Positions 1 to 5,979 of a stretch of 11,391 nt of DNA are shown in pieces. The stretch's first letter is position 1. Each line of letters opens with the position of its first letter. The DNA lies in the NCBI GenBank assembly GCA_902494375.1, contig CABUTL010000022.1, positions 1-11,391 on the forward strand, in the 5' to 3' direction. The notes below the pieces were generated by a model, which saw nothing but the letters and a program-made list of their open reading frames with translations, was not told the DNA's origin and did no database searches. The stretch is from an uncultured Collinsella sp. (GTDB lineage: Bacteria > Actinomycetota > Coriobacteriia > Coriobacteriales > Coriobacteriaceae). The position numbers and the translations under genes were made by a program.

Positions 1-143
1 CCTTTTGTATCTTTGGTTGCATAGGTGACCCGCCAGGGCTATTACGCGTGGAAGAGGCGCCTGCCGAGCTGGCCGATGAGGCGCTGAAGATGGCCCTGGT
101 CAGGCGAAACGATTCCAAGGGATGCGTACATCATTCGGATAGT
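1..143 (+). pseudogene. IS3-family transposase (OrfB) remnant, internally deleted
   Basis: Two fragments of an IS3-type DDE transposase lie in different frames. From 25 the frame reads VTRQGYYAWKRRLPS, which matches the N-terminal helical part of IS3 OrfB proteins, where GYYAW is typical. From 63, in another frame, it reads ELADEALKMALVRR and then GCVHHSD at about 120-140. That matches the core segment around the second catalytic Asp (HHSD, usually followed by RGSQY). The first catalytic Asp region and everything after HHSD are missing, so at least two deletions and a frame change have occurred. A TAG (22-24) lies just before the first fragment in its own frame. The window starts here, so more of the element may lie to the left. 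It cannot make an active transposase. The family call is from motif memory, not from a search. Confidence 0.7.
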
Positions 144-610
144 AAGAATGTTGCCAGCAGGTTTTGCGGCAACCGCAAAGGAGCCGTATCCTGCAGCTGG
201 AATCACGTTGCAGCATCCTGACCCGCATTCCGATTGGCGGACGGCCCGCTTCGGCATCCTGACCAGCACAGCGATCGAGCCTTGTCATTCCTTGGATATG
301 CCGGTTGCTCGGGGCGGTCCCGACGGAGGCCCTCGCCTCCCCGGTCCGTGACCCAAGAAGGGCAAGCATGCTGATCTGCATGGCTGGTTCCTCCTTTATG
401 TAGACGACCATGCAAAGAAGGGACAACCGAGGAGGCAGGTTACTGATGCGGGCTCCCGCACGCCCATGACTACCCGACGGGCTGTTTTTCATCTCCGATG
501 CCCGCATTGCAGCATGAACGAATGTGCCTCGACATCTCTGCTGGCATGGTACGACTGGGATCGCACCTCGACGCATCCTTGCGCATACTGCCTTCCAGGT
601 TTCGAAACCG
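144..610. other. Stretch without a convincing gene
   Basis: No protein family is recognisable here on either strand. A long open minus-strand frame crosses the region, but it continues over both neighbouring remnants, so its openness probably reflects base composition. One detail stands out: on the minus strand a perfect AAAGGAGG (390-397) lies 8 bases before an ATG (379-381). That start opens a frame of about 93 codons with a Cys-rich end which runs back over the IS3 scrap. A small palindrome, TGCGGG-CT-CCCGCA, lies at 447-460. I see no promoter, tRNA or array. Confidence 0.5.
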
Positions 611-613
611 GGA

Positions 614-793
614 AGGAGAGTGTATGTGAGCGACGATATCGGCGCCGATTCGACGCTCGAGAGGGAGATTGCGCCGATTCTATCCATCGGGGATGCATTC
701 CCGAAGATTCTCATCACTCGCACGAGGCATGAGCCCCATACCCGGGAGGGCGTGCTCGTGCTGAATTTCGCGAGGTGGCTGCTTGGCGGGTAG
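614..793 (+). pseudogene. C-terminal tail of an AAA ATPase with DUF4143 domain
   Basis: The frame ending at the TAG 791-793 gives a tail with the order RVYVSDDI, then STLEREIAPILSI, then DAFPKILITRTRHE, and finally EGVLVLNFARWLLGG. This order is typical of the last part of the AAA-14/DUF4143 ATPases: a Y-V-Q strand, an ERE-x2-PLLSI helix, a DAYPK-x-(I/L) strand, and an EGI...DLARWLL end. These proteins are common, multi-copy accessory genes in gut Actinobacteria. The Walker A and B motifs and the whole ATPase domain are absent; the sequence before about 614 has no resemblance to the family. It is therefore a 3-prime relic. Recognition is from memory of the family; about 60 residues is too short for certainty. 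Confidence 0.62.
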
Positions 794-934
794 GGTTCTG
801 AACGTCGCATTGGGATATCGCGCGACAGGGCACGCAGGGCTGTTTGTGCCCGCACGGGAAACGCCGTCGCCATGCGGGCGGCCTGTCGTGTCCGATTAGC
901 CTTTTGCTAAACAGGCTTACGCCAACTCATGGGC

Positions 935-1317
935 AAGCCACCTGAGACTATTCACTTTGCTTATCGTTGACAAAGACCTGTGGCCTGCGGTTTTGTGAAC
1001 GGCTCGTAAGCCACCCGCGTCGACTCACTTACTGTTGAAGCTGGTGGCTTGCAGGCTCAAAGGCGGTTGAGTTTCAAAACGGGCGTTTTCGGCGATATCG
1101 AGCCTCCAAAGGCGGCTCTCCGTGCCCCTTGGGACAAAAATAAAAACTCAATACTCTGAGTTTGAAAATGGTTTTTGAAGTTGTCCCAGCTTTTGTCCCC
1201 GAAGCCGATGAAACGCGACGTCGCGTCATTCAGCGGCACTCACTTCGAGATGCCGCCGAAAACTGGGTGCAACTGGAGTGACGAGACGGCAAAACTATAA
1301 CCACCGAGTGGGAATAA
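935..1317. repeat. Degenerate dispersed repeat module, copy A
   Basis: This copy shares an ordered set of marks with the region 6491-6859. Two related units start with AAGCCAC: 935-960 (ending ATTCACTTTGC) and 1008-1033 (containing CCCGCGTCGA), exactly 73 bp apart. A block at about 1128-1200 aligns almost without gaps with 6671-6743 and ends in two TTGTCCC words 12 bp apart (1181-1187, 1193-1199). Finally GAGTGGGAATAA ends at 1317, with its GGGAATAA 117 bp after the second TTGTCCC. The second AAGCCACC unit also has a perfect inverted partner, GGTGGCTT, at 1043-1050. No intact ORF is present. This may be a decayed mobile element or the shared control region of a lost gene family. Confidence 0.6.
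1008..1050. repeat. 8-bp perfect inverted repeat within module A
   Basis: AAGCCACC (1008-1015) and GGTGGCTT (1043-1050) are perfect reverse complements separated by 27 bases. The left arm is also the start of a dispersed unit. There is no T run after it, so it is not an intrinsic terminator. Confidence 0.5.
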
Positions 1318-1422
1318 CGGGAACTGGCTTCTGAACTCGCGTTTTGGTGCTGCCGAGTACCGCCTGATACTGTTTCGGCATCGCCGCAGGACAAAGCCAC
1401 CAGCGAAATAACGGGAATAAGA

Positions 1423-1456
1423 GCCTCCGAACCCTCTGGTTCGGAGGCTTTCTTTT
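1423..1456 (+). terminator. Intrinsic terminator
   Basis: GCCTCCGAACC (1423-1433), a CTCT loop, and GGTTCGGAGGC (1438-1448) form a perfect 11-bp stem, followed directly by TTTCTTTT. This is a strong plus-strand rho-independent terminator. No intact plus-strand gene leads into it now. The nearest candidate is the decayed HTH-like leader at the end of repeat module A, so it may be the surviving terminator of a lost gene. Confidence 0.85.
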
Positions 1457-1476
1457 GCATGCCTATCTGGGGAAAC

Positions 1477-1564
1477 GGCCCAATTATTCCCGCATATCCC
1501 TACCGGGCGGTACGGCGAACTGCTCGGCGGTACGGGAATAATTGGGCCCTGCGGGAATAATTCG
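1477..1564. repeat. CGGGAATAATT box cluster with 16-bp inverted repeat
   Basis: GGCCCAATTATTCCCG (1477-1492) and its exact reverse complement (1533-1548) flank a 40-base loop. The right arm is followed by another direct copy, CGGGAATAATT, at 1552-1562, 19 bp after the previous one. Inside the loop GGCGGTACGG occurs at 1507-1516 and again at 1526-1535. Three copies of one A+T-rich box in G+C-rich DNA, two of them about two helical turns apart, look like an operator array for a dimeric regulator. Without an intact gene beside it this remains inference. Confidence 0.55.
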
Positions 1565-1584
1565 CAATTCGGGTCCCCCGAAGG

Positions 1585-1911
1585 CCGATTTCGAGGGTCC
1601 TTGAGGCGCACGCCCCCATCGAGCGAATGATTGACGAGGGCCGCACGTCCACCCTTGACGAACTCGCGAACATGCTGTTTGTAAGCAGGCCACATCTATG
1701 CTCGGCTTTTTCTCGTGAAACAGGATAGAGCATCGGCTATTACGCCAGGGCGCGTCGCATGGAGCGTGCTAAAACCATGCTCGCAGGGTGTTGCTCCGTT
1801 GCGTAGGTTGCAACACGTCTAGGCTGGACGCGCTGTTCAACGTTTTCTCAAACATTCAAACAGTCAACGGGCGTTTCTCCCATTGAATGGCGCAATTCAA
1901 ATTCGCAATAG
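1585..1911 (+). pseudogene. AraC-family regulator, C-terminal HTH domain, two in-frame TAG
   Basis: One frame reads through a nearly complete AraC/XylS DNA-binding domain. The first HTH reads IERMIDEGRTSTLDELANML, then VSRPHLCSAFSRETG. A TAG (1726-1728) is followed by SIGYYARARRMERAKTML. A second TAG (1804-1806) is followed by the second HTH, VATRLGW, then TFSQTFKQSTGVSPIEWR, with a final TAG at 1909-1911. In the family these two stop positions are ordinary residues (G-x-SIG, and SI-x-EIA), so single base changes of a Lys/Gln codon and of GAG to TAG would explain them. No frameshift is needed. The effector-binding N-terminal part is not visible upstream, where the CGGGAATAATT boxes lie. This is a truncated pseudogene. 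Confidence 0.85.
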
Positions 1912-1971
1912 CAAAGGTTGCGAGGCCGTGCAATCTTGCAGGCCCGCGCCATGCCTCGCGGTATCGCCATT

Positions 1972-3123
1972 TTAGCGATCTGATTGCACCGTAGTCCGTT
2001 TTGGAAGGGCCACGAGCATCACGGTTCCGTTCTCGGAACTTGATTCGACTTCCGCGGTGCCGCCATGGAGCTTCGCAATCTCCCAAACAAGCGCCAATCC
2101 AAGCCCCGCGCCGCCGTATGCTCTGCTGCGGGACTTGTCGACGCGGAAGAACGGCTGGAAGATGCTCTCACGGTACTGCTTGGGTATTCCTGGGCCCTGA
2201 TCCTCGACTCGCAGAAGCACGTGGCTGTCGTTGTCGCAGATGGAGACGTTGACGGTCGAGCCAGGGCGGCTGTAACGGATGGCATTTTCGACCAGGTTAA
2301 ACACCAGCCGATAGAGGAGCGTGTCGCTTCCGATTATCAGAGCGCCTCCACTGCAATTGAGGGCGATGTCTTTATGCTCGGCAAGCGGAGCGAGGTCGGT
2401 GAGGACTTCTTCGGACAGGGGGCCAAGCTCAATATCGTCCTCGCAGGGAACGCTGCGGAGCTCACTCATCTCAAGCAGCACCTTGGTCATTTGCGACATT
2501 CGCTCGGTTTCTTCTTGTAACAGGCCGAGCAGCTCGGCTGTTTGGGATTGCGATGCGGGGTGCTCGGAGACAAACAGCTCAATCTGCGCTTGCATAAGGG
2601 CGAGCGGGGTGCGCAGCTCGTGTGCGGCGTTGCCTGTAAACTGACGCTGTGCAGAGAATCCTTCGCCAAGACGGGCGACCATTTCGTTGAATGAGGCGCT
2701 GCATCGTTGCAGCTCGGCGGGCACATCTTCGCTGAGTCTGATTTCGCTTAGGTTGTCAGGCTGCACGCGCTCTGCCTGGGCGGCAAAATCCCGTAGCGGC
2801 TTGAGCGCGCGGCCGCTCACAAAGTATGCTAGCACGCCGCCAAGTAGCGTGACTCCAATCGTGATGCACCAGGCTGTCGCGCCAAAAGATTCCTGTGCGT
2901 CGTTTACGACGATTGTAACCTCGTCATCGAGGGCTGCGTTTGTTGGGTCGAACGCCTGGGGCGAATCCACGCCGGCAGCGTTAAGGGCCGAGATGTCACT
3001 GCCGATGGCATCCATATAGCGCATGCCCGTATAGCCGACCAGGCAATTCGTCAGCACACATGCCGCACACGTGAGCAGCGCCGTCATAATCGTTATGCGC
3101 CATTGCAGCGAAAGCCTTTTCAT
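1972..3123 (-). CDS. Membrane sensor histidine kinase
   Basis: This is a 383-residue two-component sensor kinase of the HPK/EnvZ-like type. Two membrane segments (about 10-31 and 83-103) enclose a short outside loop of about 50 residues. A HAMP-like linker follows (about 104-157). The phosphoacceptor H-box is AAHELRTPLA with His168. The ATP-binding domain shows the N-box NLVENAIRYS (276-285), the G1 box DQGPGIP (308-314), the F-box FQPFFR and the G2 box GAGLGLAL (338-345). All residues needed for autophosphorylation are present. Its ATG overlaps the stop of the response regulator gene by four bases (ATGA), so translation is coupled. The sensed signal is unknown; the small outer loop suggests sensing at or near the membrane. 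The divergent redox operon at 3885 is the likely target of the pair. Confidence 0.95.
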   Translation of the reverse strand: MKRLSLQWRITIMTALLTCAACVLTNCLVGYTGMRYMDAIGSDISALNAAGVDSPQAFDPTNAALDDEVTIVVNDAQESFGATAWCITIGVTLLGGVLAYFVSGRALKPLRDFAAQAERVQPDNLSEIRLSEDVPAELQRCSASFNEMVARLGEGFSAQRQFTGNAAHELRTPLALMQAQIELFVSEHPASQSQTAELLGLLQEETERMSQMTKVLLEMSELRSVPCEDDIELGPLSEEVLTDLAPLAEHKDIALNCSGGALIIGSDTLLYRLVFNLVENAIRYSRPGSTVNVSICDNDSHVLLRVEDQGPGIPKQYRESIFQPFFRVDKSRSRAYGGAGLGLALVWEIAKLHGGTAEVESSSENGTVMLVALPKRTTVQSDR

Positions 3124-3794
3124 TCGCCATCCTCCATAACGTAGCCCTCTCCAATCCGATTGCGAATCGGGTCGTATTCCAAAGCGCCGCGCAGTTTTTT
3201 TCGGAGCGACGAGATGTGAACGCGGGTTGCGTTGCTGAAGCTGTTCACGGTGCTATCCCAAACGTGCTCGATAAGCTCCTCTTGGCTTATCGGTCGCCCC
3301 TGATTAAGCATCAGGTATTCCAAGATTCCTGTTTCCTTGCGTGTAAGAGATAGAGCCTCGCTGTCCACGGAGGCGATGCGCGCCTTGGTGTCAAAGCTGA
3401 GCTTTCCGCAGGTTAATACTATGTCGCTTTGTGCAAAGCGCCTGAGGGTAAGGCTGCGGATTCTTGCCGCAAGTTCTTCCAGATGAAACGGCTTGGTAAG
3501 GTAATCGTTGGCACCGGCATAGAGTCCGGTGACTTTATCGGATACTTCGCCACGCGCGGATAGAATCAGAACCTTGGTCTCGCAGTCGGTTTTCCTCAGC
3601 TCCCTGAGCACTGTCATGCCGTCGATGCGGGGGAGATTGAGGTCGAGCACCACGAGGTCAAAGACTTCGACGCCCAGCAGGTCGAGCGCCTCCTGTCCGT
3701 CGTGACAGCAATCGACGCTGTATGCCAGGTTTCGCAGGCTGCGTGCGATTGCGTCGCACAGTGCTCGCTCGTCTTCGACGATTAAAATACGCAT
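3120..3794 (-). CDS. OmpR-family response regulator
   Basis: This is a 224-residue regulator. The receiver domain has the acidic pair E8-D9, phosphoacceptor D51 (VVLDLNLPRIDG), S79, and K101 in the TKPF motif. It is followed by an OmpR/PhoB winged helix (about 125-220) ending RNRIGEGYVM. An ATG six codons further upstream (3810-3812) is in frame, but AAGGAG lies between the two. It sits 6 bases before the ATG at 3792-3794, so MRILIVEDE is the correct start. The downstream kinase overlaps by 4 bp. The gene diverges from the CXXC/Fe-S/lipoprotein operon, and the 90-bp gap between them holds three ATGGTC words that could be its binding site. Confidence 0.95.
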   Translation of the reverse strand: MRILIVEDERALCDAIARSLRNLAYSVDCCHDGQEALDLLGVEVFDLVVLDLNLPRIDGMTVLRELRKTDCETKVLILSARGEVSDKVTGLYAGANDYLTKPFHLEELAARIRSLTLRRFAQSDIVLTCGKLSFDTKARIASVDSEALSLTRKETGILEYLMLNQGRPISQEELIEHVWDSTVNSFSNATRVHISSLRKKLRGALEYDPIRNRIGEGYVMEDGE

Positions 3795-3824
3795 AAAAGT
3801 CTCCTTGCACATTCCAAATCGCGC

Positions 3825-3852
3825 TTAACACGGATTTTATGGTCGATATGGT
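3825..3852 (+). promoter_or_regulatory. Candidate promoter for the redox operon
   Basis: TTAACA (3825-3830) and TATGGT (3847-3852) are 16 bp apart and lie shortly before the AAAGGAG at 3870-3876. Both boxes are imperfect, so the call is weak. The -10 box lies inside the ATGGTC repeat cluster, which would allow direct control by a bound regulator. Confidence 0.35.
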
Positions 3853-3861
3853 CCAATGGTC
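3839..3861. repeat. Three direct ATGGTC repeats in divergent intergenic region
   Basis: ATGGTC occurs at 3839-3844, 3848-3853 and 3856-3861, all in the same direction, 9 and 8 bp apart. OmpR-family regulators bind direct repeats, usually about 10-11 bp apart. The site lies between the regulator gene and its likely target operon. The spacing is a little short, so operator function is inference. Confidence 0.4.
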
Positions 3862-3884
3862 GCGTAACGAAAGGAGTGGTCAGG

Positions 3885-4031
3885 TTGTTTAAAGCGGTAA
3901 AGCCCGTGGCACAGGTCGCTTTGTTGATTGTCGGAATTGCCATGGTGTGCTTTGGTGTTATGCGTGGCGAGGCGGATGCCGTGCTGGCCAAAGCGATTAG
4001 GCTGTGTTTGGAGTGTATCGGAATTGGATAA
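3885..4031 (+). CDS. CD1871A-family small CXXC membrane protein
   Basis: This is a 48-residue protein. It has one hydrophobic segment (about 9-25), then RGE (27-29), and a short C-terminal helix ending CLECIGIG, with the dithiol C41-x2-C44 close to the terminus. This layout is the hallmark of the CD1871A-type CXXC micro-proteins, which are found next to 4Fe-4S membrane proteins in anaerobes. It has no ATG at its start. The chosen TTG (3885-3887) has AAAGGAG (3870-3876) 8 bases upstream; a GTG at 3876-3878 would lie on top of that site. Its stop overlaps the TTG start region of the Fe-S protein, so the two are probably translated together. The CXXC may relay reducing equivalents between the Fe-S protein and the extracytoplasmic thioredoxin-like lipoprotein; that role is inference. 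Confidence 0.82.
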   Translation: MFKAVKPVAQVALLIVGIAMVCFGVMRGEADAVLAKAIRLCLECIGIG

Positions 4032-4926
4032 AAGAGAAAACACTGCGTCGCATTTTTTGGCTCGATTTCGCGGATTCATTCAGGCGGCGGCGACGCTCGT
4101 CACCAACATTCACCTGCCAAACTTCGCCAAAGGCGGCATCTACCAAGGCGCGGGAAAAACGGTTTGCGTGCCGGGGCTTAATTGCTATTCGTGCCCTGCG
4201 GCTGCGGGCGCATGTCCTATCGGTGCATTTCAGTCGGTGGTGGGCTCGTCCAAGTTCAATTTTTCTTACTACGTTACCGGTACGCTCATTTTGATCGGCG
4301 TGCTGCTGGGACGCTTTGTATGCGGCTTTCTGTGCCCGTTTGGCTGGCTGCAGGAGCTACTTCACAAGATTCCCGGCAAAAAGCTTTCGACAAAAAGGCT
4401 CAAGGCACTTACGTATATCAAATACTTTGTGCTGCTGTTTGCCGTGGTGGTGCTGCCCGTGCTGGTGGTCAACGATGTGGGGATGGGCGACCCGTTCTTT
4501 TGCAAGTATATCTGTCCGCAGGGCGTGCTCGAGGGCGCCATTCCGCTGTCAATCACTAATGCAGGCATCCGATCTGCGCTGGGACAGCTCTTTACCTGGA
4601 AACTTTTCGTTCTCATTGCCGTGGTAGTGCTGAGCGTTTTGTTCTACCGCCCTTTCTGCAAGTGGATTTGCCCGCTGGGGGCATTCTATGGGCTCATGAA
4701 CAAGGTGTCCTTGCTGGGAATTCGAGTCGACGCATGCAAATGCATCTCGTGCGGCACGTGCTCGAAGGTTTGCCAGATGGACGTCGATGTGACCCGTGCA
4801 CCCAACCATGCCGAGTGCATCCGTTGCGGCAAATGCATTGGGGCGTGCCCTGTTGACGCCATAGGCTATCGCTGCGGGTTGGGTGTGTCGGCAGAAACGC
4901 TTCCCCAGACCGGTGATGAAAAGTAA
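4024..4926 (+). CDS. Membrane 4Fe-4S protein (NapH/MauN/YccM-like polyferredoxin)
   Basis: From a TTG at 4024 this is 300 residues. A GGAG (4010-4013) lies 10 bases upstream, and the start overlaps the end of the CXXC gene by 8 bases. An N-terminal Cys-rich segment has C48, C54, C57 and C64 (the last in ACPIGAFQ). Membrane helices lie at about 82-99, 131-149 and 191-208. Each is tied to a CxxxCP motif: C100-x3-C104, C160-x3-C164 and C212-x3-C216. The C-terminal domain carries two 4Fe-4S ferredoxin motifs, C240-x2-C243-x2-C246-x3-C250 and C265-x2-C268-x2-C271-x3-C275-P. Members of this family move electrons through the membrane. The CXXC protein upstream and the thioredoxin lipoprotein 31 bp downstream point to supply of reductant to thiols outside the cell. 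Frames open further upstream in this phase have no better start. Confidence 0.9.
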   Translation: MDKRENTASHFLARFRGFIQAAATLVTNIHLPNFAKGGIYQGAGKTVCVPGLNCYSCPAAAGACPIGAFQSVVGSSKFNFSYYVTGTLILIGVLLGRFVCGFLCPFGWLQELLHKIPGKKLSTKRLKALTYIKYFVLLFAVVVLPVLVVNDVGMGDPFFCKYICPQGVLEGAIPLSITNAGIRSALGQLFTWKLFVLIAVVVLSVLFYRPFCKWICPLGAFYGLMNKVSLLGIRVDACKCISCGTCSKVCQMDVDVTRAPNHAECIRCGKCIGACPVDAIGYRCGLGVSAETLPQTGDEK

Positions 4927-4940
4927 AACCAAACTTTGAT

Positions 4941-4960
4941 AAAACGGAGGAATAACTATG
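4941..4960 (+). promoter_or_regulatory. Strong RBS and start of the lipoprotein gene
   Basis: CGGAGG at 4945-4950 lies 7 bases before the ATG at 4958-4960. It fixes the start so that the signal peptide is complete. Confidence 0.8.
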
Positions 4961-5929
4961 AAGCTCTTTAAAATTACGCCCCTGATCATGGCGTTGGGGT
5001 TGGCTTTGTGCCTCGCGGCATGCTCGACGCCCAGTGGCGACGCGAATGAGCCCGCAGGCTCTAATCCCGAGATTGCGGAGCTTATTGCGCAGGAGCCGTC
5101 TAGCTCCAATGAGGCCGCCGAACTGTACGCGAAGCTCATGCAGAAGGAGAACGATATCCTTTCGAGTGATAATGCGCTGTGGGAAAAGGTATTCAATGCG
5201 GCAAATAAAGACTCGGCAATGATTAAGGACGGAAGCAATTACGGCGATTTCCTGCTCAAGACCATCGACGGCGCCAAGGATGAGTTTACGGCGGATGAGC
5301 TTAAGACGCTCAAGGCCGGCGCGCAGCAGATCAAGGAAATCGAGGACAAGCTCGAGAGCCTGGAGAAGGAGTTCCCCGGCTGTGGAAGCACGCCGAGTGC
5401 AGGCGAGAGCGTCGACGCTTCGACTGCGGGCATGACGGCTGGCGCCAATGCTTCGAGCGAGGCGACGAAGTTCCCGAGCTTTAAGGGCAAGGATCTGGAC
5501 GGCAACGATGTGAACAGCGACGAGTTGTTCTCTAGCAGCAAGGTCACCGTCATGAACTTTTGGTTTACCACGTGCAAGCCGTGCGTGGGCGAGCTGGGCG
5601 ATCTGGAGCAGCTGAACAAAGAGCTTGCCGAGAAGGGCGGTCAGGTCGTGGGTGTCAATTCCTTTACGCTCGATGGCAATAAGGACGAGATTGCGGATGC
5701 CAAGGATGTACTGAACAAGAAAGGCGTGACGTACAAGAACATTTGGTTCAAGTCTGACAGCGAGGCTGGCAAGCTCACGTCAAACCTGTTCTCGTTCCCG
5801 ACAACCTACGTTATCGACCAGAACGGCAACATCGTAGGGGAGCCCATTGTGGGCGCGATCAGCTCCGCCGAGCAGCGCGCAGCACTCGACAAGCTTATTG
5901 ACCAGGCGATTGCGAATAGCGAGCAGTAG
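4958..5929 (+). CDS. TlpA-like thioredoxin-fold lipoprotein
   Basis: This is a 323-residue envelope protein. The signal peptide (MKLFKITPLI and a hydrophobic core) ends in the lipobox LAAC with Cys22, so it should be a membrane-anchored lipoprotein on the outer face. Residues about 30-170 form a hydrophilic, helix-rich, Ser/Ala-rich section with one isolated C142, not part of a known domain. Residues 171-321 are an AhpC/TlpA-type thioredoxin fold. The active-site dithiol C206-K-P-C209 is in the context NFWFTTCKPCVGE, and the cis-Pro loop is SFPTTYVID (P281). It is the third gene of the redox operon and the likely terminal thiol reductant or disulfide-handling partner. The substrate is unknown. 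A terminator follows directly. Confidence 0.93.
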   Translation: MKLFKITPLIMALGLALCLAACSTPSGDANEPAGSNPEIAELIAQEPSSSNEAAELYAKLMQKENDILSSDNALWEKVFNAANKDSAMIKDGSNYGDFLLKTIDGAKDEFTADELKTLKAGAQQIKEIEDKLESLEKEFPGCGSTPSAGESVDASTAGMTAGANASSEATKFPSFKGKDLDGNDVNSDELFSSSKVTVMNFWFTTCKPCVGELGDLEQLNKELAEKGGQVVGVNSFTLDGNKDEIADAKDVLNKKGVTYKNIWFKSDSEAGKLTSNLFSFPTTYVIDQNGNIVGEPIVGAISSAEQRAALDKLIDQAIANSEQ

Positions 5930-5951
5930 AAAACTAACTATGCGCATCGAC

Positions 5952-5979
5952 GAGGCTTCGGGGGTTCCGGAGCCTCTTT
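5952..5979 (+). terminator. Terminator of the redox operon
   Basis: GAGGCTTCGG (5952-5961) pairs with CCGGAGCCTC (5967-5976) with one T-G wobble and a 5-base loop, then TTT. It lies 23 bp after the lipoprotein stop. The T run is short, so termination may be partial. Confidence 0.65.

Noticed and set aside
100..873. 257-codon open frame on the minus strand
   Set aside because: It runs antisense through both the IS3 scrap and the ATPase tail, has no Shine-Dalgarno at its upstream start and shows no domain; the plus-strand relics explain the region better.
935..1050. CRISPR-like array
   Set aside because: There are only two diverged units per copy, the repeats are not near-identical, and no cas genes are present.
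1240..1695. 151-codon open frame on the minus strand
   Set aside because: It crosses the terminator stem, the inverted repeat and the AraC relic on the other strand; it has no start signal and no family motif.
1585..1911. TAG read as an amino acid (amber recoding)
   Set aside because: TAG is used as the true stop of intact genes here (lipoprotein at 5927-5929, MerR at 8663-8665), and the AraC relic lacks its N-terminal part, so ordinary nonsense mutation is enough.
1920..1959. GCGAGGC/GCCTCGC stem after the kinase gene as a terminator
   Set aside because: Only 7 bp, a long loop and no T run on the minus strand; too weak to call.
3795..3812. Upstream ATG of the response regulator
   Set aside because: The Shine-Dalgarno AAGGAG lies within this extension and points to the second ATG, where the receiver domain begins normally.
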